A stretch of DNA of 64,000 bases from Roseiflexus castenholzii DSM 13941. Lineage in GTDB: Bacteria; Chloroflexota; Chloroflexia; Chloroflexales; Roseiflexaceae. The position numbers were made by a program, and so were the translations under genes. Below are positions 59,739 to 64,000 of this stretch, one piece after another (position 1 is the first letter of the stretch; each line of letters starts with the position of its first letter). Where the stretch lies: assembly GCF_000017805.1 (NCBI RefSeq), contig NC_009767.1, positions 2,170,001 through 2,234,000 of the forward strand, written 5' to 3'. The notes beneath the pieces were generated by a model, which saw nothing but the letters and a program-made list of their open reading frames with translations, was not told where the DNA came from and did not search any database.

Positions 59739-60854
59739 TCAGTCGCGCGCAATCCGTCCGCCCCCAAGCACAACTGCGCCGTCGTAGAAGACGATTGCCT
59801 GCCCTGGGGTAATGGCGCGCTGCGGATGCTCGAAGCGCACCTCGACACGCTCCGGCTCGACGGGAGTCACCCGCGCCGGAACGGCATCGGCATGCGCCCG
59901 AATCTGCGCCAGACAGTCGAACGGCGCCTCGGGCCAGGAACCGCTGACGAAGGTTACTCGTTCAGCGCGCAGCGTTGTGCGCCGGAGCGCCGATTCAGGA
60001 CCGACGATCACCGCGTTGCGCGCCACGTCGAGCGCCATCACATACATCGGTTGACCGGTCGCAATGCCAAGACCGCGCCGTTGCCCGATGGTATAGAGCG
60101 GCAATCCCTGGTGCCGGCCCACCTCGCGCCCCTCAAGGTCGAGGATCGGTCCAGGACGCAGCGCATCGGGGCGCTCTTCACGCAGCAGGTTGCGGTAGTC
60201 GCCGCCGGGGACGAAACAAATGTCCTGGCTCTCCGGTCGGTTGGCGCTTGCCAGTCCGCGCGCGGCAGCCAGGGCGCGAACCTCTGCCTTGGTGTACTCG
60301 CCAATTGGAAACATCAGCCGCGCCAGGTCGTCCTGACCGAGCATATAGAGCATGTACGACTGATCCTTCTCCTCATCGACGGCGCGCAGCAGCCGGTAAA
60401 CGGCGCGTTGGGCGCCATTCGGCGATGGGGAGGCGGAGTGATCGGCAGGTGTCTTATCAACACGGATGCGGGCATAATGCCCGGTGGCAACATAGTCGAA
60501 CCCCAGGGCGCGCGCGCGCGCCAGCAGCGCGCGGAACTTGATCTCGCGGTTGCACTCCAGGCATGGGTTGGGCGTGAAGCCGCTGGCGTATTCACGCAAA
60601 AAATATTCGATCACAGAGCGCCGAAACTCGCGTTGATAATTGAAGACATAGTATGGTATGCCGAGTTGTGCGCACACGCGACGGGCGCTTTCGGTCATCT
60701 CCTGGGAGCAGCAGAGGCTCTCCGCCAGGCGGTCATCGTCGCCCTCCCAGAGATGCAGGGTGACGCCGGTGACGTCGTGCCCGGCTTCGTGGAGCAGCGC
60801 AGCCGCCAGGGAACTGTCCACACCGCCGCTCATGGCTATCATGATCTTCGCCAT
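59739..60854 (-). CDS. mnmA: tRNA-specific 2-thiouridylase
   Basis: Adds sulfur to wobble uridine 34 of tRNA-Lys, -Glu and -Gln. The PP-loop motif IMIAMSGGVDSSLAAALL is at the N-terminus; the two catalytic cysteines are in PCLECNREIKF and DICFVPGG, and GIATGQPMYV and FYDGAVVLGGGRI mark the C-terminal domains. Length 371 is usual. I start at MAKIMIAMSGG; the in-frame upstream ATG falls within a long inverted repeat (60869-60979). Confidence 0.93.
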   Translation of the reverse strand: MAKIMIAMSGGVDSSLAAALLHEAGHDVTGVTLHLWEGDDDRLAESLCCSQEMTESARRVCAQLGIPYYVFNYQREFRRSVIEYFLREYASGFTPNPCLECNREIKFRALLARARALGFDYVATGHYARIRVDKTPADHSASPSPNGAQRAVYRLLRAVDEEKDQSYMLYMLGQDDLARLMFPIGEYTKAEVRALAAARGLASANRPESQDICFVPGGDYRNLLREERPDALRPGPILDLEGREVGRHQGLPLYTIGQRRGLGIATGQPMYVMALDVARNAVIVGPESALRRTTLRAERVTFVSGSWPEAPFDCLAQIRAHADAVPARVTPVEPERVEVRFEHPQRAITPGQAIVFYDGAVVLGGGRIARD

Positions 60855-60868
60855 TGGAATAATGACTT

Positions 60869-60979
60869 CACTGCAAAAAGCGGTAACCACGAAGGTCACA
60901 AAGGGACACGAAAATGCGCTTCATTTTTATTCACCTTCGTGCGCTTCGTGTCCTTTGTGGTTAAGCCTTTTTGCAGTGG
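60869..60979. repeat. Imperfect inverted repeat upstream of mnmA
   Basis: Arms of about 45 bp: CACTGCAAAAAGCGGTAACC and on to GACACGAA, against TTCGTGTCCTTTGTGGTTAA and on to TTTTTGCAGTG. The internal words (ACCACGAAGG, CACAAAGGACACGAAG) belong to a simple repeat type common between genes in many bacteria. It could form a hairpin in the 5' leader of mnmA. Confidence 0.75.
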
Positions 60980-61120
60980 ACTCAATAATGGTTCATTTCC
61001 AGACGCTCAACCAACAAAGGTTCGTTCTGTTCGTTGAGCGTGTATGTCTCTCACATGTTTGATCAACAAAAAGCGGTACACCGCCGCTCGTTCCTTGTAG
61101 TATAGCATATCGCCCGCTGT

Positions 61121-62071
61121 TCAGGCGGATGCGCTGACGGTGGTTTCCAACACCCGCGCGGCGCCGACTGCCAGCAGCGCCTCACGCACCGACACCACGG
61201 TTTCAGGGTCAACCAGGGCGATCATCACGCCGCCCCATCCACCGCCGGAGAGTTTGGCGCCCGCCGCCCCCGCCCTGCGCGCCGCCGTGATCAGTCGCTC
61301 GAGTTCCGGTGACGATACGCCGATCTGTTCCAGCGCCTCCTGGTTGCGGTCGAGCAACGGTCCCAGGGTTGCCACATCGCCTCGTGCCAGCGCGTGACGC
61401 GCCTGATGCACCACATCTGCCACCAGATCGAACAGGGCTTCGTAGCGCGCCGGGTCTTCCTGCCAGCGCCGCCGTACCTCGCCGACCGGCAGGCGCGTGG
61501 CGCTGCGCACACCCGTGTCGCCGATCACCAGGGTGAAGGGTGCAGCAATCGGCAACGGCTCGATCAGGTGTGGCGGCTCGCTGCGTCGCTGGAACCAGAT
61601 TGCCTGCTCGTATGCGATCACGGTGTTGTCGATGCCGCTGGGTGTGCCATGGTAGCGCTGCTCACTTGCGTACACCAGCGCCGAAATCTCGGCGGCGCTC
61701 AGGTTGCGTCCGAACGCCGTAGCCAGTGCGCGCACGATAGCCGTTGCAATCGCAGCGCCGCTCCCCATGCCGCTCGCAATAGGGATATCTGACGTGATCG
61801 TGATCTGGATGTCTGGTATTCTGGTTATCCCCAACTGTTTGAGGGTCGCCAGCGTCAGTTCGGAGAGGGGATCGCCGGGAGCGGCGGCAAGCAGCCAGCG
61901 CCGCCCCAGGTTGGGTGCGTCGAAGCGAATGCCAATCCCCGCTGCGCCCGGAGCGACGCTGGCGCGTGCGCGAATCTTGCTGAGCGGCAGCGCAATTGCC
62001 GGACGACCGTAGACGACGGCATGCTCGCCGCACAGGATGATTTTGCCAGGAGCGGATGTGTGAGATTGCAT
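61121..62071 (-). CDS. mvk: Mevalonate kinase
   Basis: Phosphorylates mevalonate in the mevalonate route to isoprenoids. GHMP-kinase motifs: SAPGKIILCGEHAVVYGRPA, the ATP loop IPIASGMGSGAAIATAI and GAKLSGGGWGGVMIAL. HGTPSGIDNTVIAYE contains the conserved substrate Asp. Length 316 matches the short bacterial/archaeal form. Other pathway genes are not in this window. The ATG is preceded directly by a heptamer array, with no Shine-Dalgarno. Most bacteria use the DXP route, so the gene helps point to Chloroflexota. Confidence 0.92.
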   Translation of the reverse strand: MQSHTSAPGKIILCGEHAVVYGRPAIALPLSKIRARASVAPGAAGIGIRFDAPNLGRRWLLAAAPGDPLSELTLATLKQLGITRIPDIQITITSDIPIASGMGSGAAIATAIVRALATAFGRNLSAAEISALVYASEQRYHGTPSGIDNTVIAYEQAIWFQRRSEPPHLIEPLPIAAPFTLVIGDTGVRSATRLPVGEVRRRWQEDPARYEALFDLVADVVHQARHALARGDVATLGPLLDRNQEALEQIGVSSPELERLITAARRAGAAGAKLSGGGWGGVMIALVDPETVVSVREALLAVGAARVLETTVSASA

Positions 62072-62113
62072 AGAACTAAGAACTAAGAACTAAGAACTGA
62101 GAACTGAGAACTG
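62072..62113 (-). repeat. Heptamer array (TTCTTAG/TTCTCAG)n at a start codon
   Basis: Six units (plus strand AGAACTA three times, AGAACTG three times) abut the mevalonate kinase ATG with no gap. Confidence 0.9.
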
Positions 62114-62438
62114 GTTAGGGGTTAGATTGCTTGCGTTGACTTCTCCCTTGCCCTTCTTGCCTTCCCCGCTTTACCTTTCACACGGTTCACATCTTTGCGC
62201 CTCCGTGCCTGCCTGGAGCGGGCGCCCACAAGGAGGCGCCCCTCCATTCGCGCCTGCCCTTGGTGGGCGCATCCAGGGGGCGCCCCTACAATCTGGCGTT
62301 CTCGTGGGCGCACCCAGGGGGGCGCCCCTACGCCGCTGTGGGACTGATACGTTCAACGTTCAACATTCAACGGGTAACGTGAACCCTTCCTCCTGCCGGT
62401 AACGTTCCCTATTCAATTCAATGACAACCCACCCGTCG
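62114..62438. repeat. Intergenic region with GGGCGC repeats
   Basis: 62216-62335 has three to four copies of GGGCGCCC-type segments (GTGGGCGCATCCAGGGGGCG, GTGGGCGCACCCAGGGGGGC, CGCCCCTAC). GTTCAAC heptamers follow at 62349-62370. No gene. Confidence 0.65.
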
Positions 62439-64000
62439 TCAGTTCAGTCGCGCCTGTTCGTGCAGATAGTCGATCAGTGGTTGGGTCACGAGCGGCACAA
62501 CGTCGCCGATCATATGCGGCATGAGCCGATCAACGACCTTTGGCATCAGCACCGGCATCTGTTCCGCCATGTAGTCCGGCATCGGAATCATCGCGCCAAC
62601 CCGCGCCAGCATGGCTGGCATCAGTTTCGGCATCATAAGCGGCAGCAGGCGCGGGAAGAGGATCGGAAAGAGCGGCTTCATCGCTTCGAGCGCGCCGGGG
62701 ACCCTGCCCATCGCCCGCATCATGCGCCCCATGCCCAACGGCATAGCATCGATCATCTCGGGCCACATAGTCGTCATCAGACTGGCAAATCCCTCTGGGG
62801 TCATCAGTTTGATCATCGCCTCGAATACAGCCCACTGCGCGCGCACTTCCGGGTTCGGGTCGGGCAGTTCGTATCCAAGCGCTTCGGCAGCGAAGTGCGC
62901 CAGATCGACAACTTCGACCGGCAGGCGCTTCTTTTCGGCGCTGACCCGCAACTGAAACTCGCAGCACGGGCAGAGCGCCAGGATCTTCTCTGCGCCGATA
63001 TCGAGCGCTTCATCAATGCGCGTCTTGCCCAGGTCGGCAGCGACATCAGGCTCTTTGATCAGCGTCAGCACCGAGCCGCAGCACTTCCCGCAGTCGCGGT
63101 TGCTCGCCATTTCGACGAAATGGACGTTCGGCACAGATTTGATCAGATCACGCGGCGGTTCGTAGACCCCCGACACCCGCCCGATGTGACACGAGTCGTG
63201 CCAGGTGACGGTCACCGGCGCCCGGTTGGTCTGCGGGAAGGCGAACTCGCTGGCGTGGATCTTCTCCGCAACGATCTCAGAATAGTGCTTTGCTGTGATA
63301 TTGTACTCGATGCCGAGTTTCTTCGCCCATGCCGGGTAGACGTGTCGCCACATCATGTCGCACGCCGGGCAGGAACTGATGACAGTATCGGCGCCGGCGG
63401 CTTTGACGGCGGCAATGTTTTTCTTCATCGTTTCGACAAACAGGTCCCAGCGACCGGCAACCAGCATCGGCGTGGCGCAGCAATTTTCCTTCGGTCCCAG
63501 ATAGGTGAAATCGACGCCTGCTGCGTCGAGCAGACGCACACTGGCGATGCCAATGTCTTGCTCGACATAACTGGCAGTGCATCCGGCGAAATAGACATTC
63601 TTCGCGCGATGATCAGGTCCGTGGCGCTCGTTCAGGTCTTTGGGGAACCATGCGTCGCGCCGTTCGCGGTAGCCTGCCCAAATGTTGCCCTGTGCGGTGA
63701 GTGCGGCGCTCATCATCTCGAATGGCGGGAAGGTCATCTTTTTCTGTTCGGTGATCAGTTGACCGCGCAGTTTCATCCACGCGGGTTCAATCGGTAGGTT
63801 GGCGGAGCAGCGCAGGTTGCACATTTCACAGGTGGTGCAGGCGATGAAGGTGTCCACCATGCGCTGGTTCCACTGTTCACGACCTTCCATGTATTCGCGC
63901 AGCCAGAACCACTTGCCGCGCGGACTCTGGCTCTCCCATCCGCGCCCGTAGAACTGGTCGCACTCATCGATGCAGTAACCGCACTGCGAGCAGGCGTAAG
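62439..64000 (-). CDS. Fe-S oxidoreductase with CCG domains (HdrD/GlpC-like), 5' end beyond the window
   Basis: The frame is open to the window end, so the N-terminus is missing. First visible: YACSQCGYCIDECD, one 4Fe-4S motif; the second follows at CTTCEMCNLRCSANLP. Two cysteine-rich CCG domains come next: VYFAGCTASYVEQDIG with KENCCATPML, and WHDSCHIGRVSGVYEP with CGKCCGSVLTL, a type known from HdrD/HdrB, GlpC and LutA that holds a catalytic or electron-passing cluster. A final ~150-residue Met/Pro-rich tail (MPLGMGRMMRAMGRVPG, MPKLMPAMLARVG) is unusual. It probably passes electrons between a quinone pool or flavoprotein partner and a substrate; partner genes lie outside the window. Confidence 0.85.
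   Translation of the reverse strand, partial: YACSQCGYCIDECDQFYGRGWESQSPRGKWFWLREYMEGREQWNQRMVDTFIACTTCEMCNLRCSANLPIEPAWMKLRGQLITEQKKMTFPPFEMMSAALTAQGNIWAGYRERRDAWFPKDLNERHGPDHRAKNVYFAGCTASYVEQDIGIASVRLLDAAGVDFTYLGPKENCCATPMLVAGRWDLFVETMKKNIAAVKAAGADTVISSCPACDMMWRHVYPAWAKKLGIEYNITAKHYSEIVAEKIHASEFAFPQTNRAPVTVTWHDSCHIGRVSGVYEPPRDLIKSVPNVHFVEMASNRDCGKCCGSVLTLIKEPDVAADLGKTRIDEALDIGAEKILALCPCCEFQLRVSAEKKRLPVEVVDLAHFAAEALGYELPDPNPEVRAQWAVFEAMIKLMTPEGFASLMTTMWPEMIDAMPLGMGRMMRAMGRVPGALEAMKPLFPILFPRLLPLMMPKLMPAMLARVGAMIPMPDYMAEQMPVLMPKVVDRLMPHMIGDVVPLVTQPLIDYLHEQARLN

Overview
The window reads as chromosomal DNA from a filamentous, gliding-type Chloroflexota bacterium, closest in character to Roseiflexus. 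This is an inference from GC-rich codon use, Tad/Flp pilus genes with Thr-Pro-rich surface proteins, a bacterial mevalonate kinase, several very large GT-C-like membrane proteins, PATAN/MglA-type genes and abundant short intergenic repeats. No rRNA or species-diagnostic gene is present, so the genus is not proven.

Layout. 1-5.0 kb (minus strand): three Tad pilus genes (TadG with a VWA domain, a TadE fused to a PA14 domain, and a plain TadE). 5.1-8.3 kb: a giant membrane protein. 8.5-15.8 kb (plus): topA, a ComEA-like protein, pyruvate kinase, two small membrane proteins and a secreted glycosidase-like protein. 15.8-17.2 kb: a dense palindromic repeat field. 17.2-17.4 kb: tRNA-Ile and tRNA-Ala with a terminator. 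17.6-26.0 kb: an amino-acid binding lipoprotein, an M20 dipeptidase, a HEAT-repeat metallopeptidase, rfbD and two family-2 glycosyltransferases. 26.0-28.6 kb: two near-identical Uma2 nucleases and a tandem-repeat array. 28.6-32.3 kb: a second giant membrane protein and an aldo/keto reductase. 32.5-39.3 kb: a second Tad locus (prepilin peptidase, ATPase, VWA protein, TadB), rearranged around an IS5-family element. 40.5-46.1 kb: an accessory island of small membrane proteins, a second IS and decayed toxin/immunity genes. 46.1-50.3 kb (minus): a complete Zn/Mn ABC importer operon with a recognisable promoter and operator-like palindrome. 51-55.4 kb: a DUF2085 protein and a sortase next to its likely substrate. 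55.8-64 kb: pth, a MglA-like GTPase with a PATAN protein, DUF1385, mnmA, mevalonate kinase and a partial Fe-S oxidoreductase.

How the genes relate. Both Tad loci supply parts of one kind of machine: prepilin peptidase, ATPase and TadB at 33-39 kb, pseudopilins at 1-5 kb. Several proteins nearby carry secretion or surface signals (PA14, VWA, Thr-Pro linkers, sortase signal). The metal importer carries its own DtxR-like winged helix on one permease.

Most notable: (i) 7-bp tandem arrays of the (TTCTCAG)n type end at or within about 10 nt of the start codon of four unrelated genes, always in the same orientation relative to the gene and where a ribosome-binding site should be; (ii) an IS-borne start codon drives a fused one-and-a-half-copy CpaF ATPase; (iii) a VWA protein has lost its C-terminal membrane anchor by a frameshift that is still visible in the DNA; (iv) a severed polymorphic-toxin tip sits beside its frameshifted probable immunity gene; (v) an IS insertion can be reversed on paper to restore the original end of the gene it hit.
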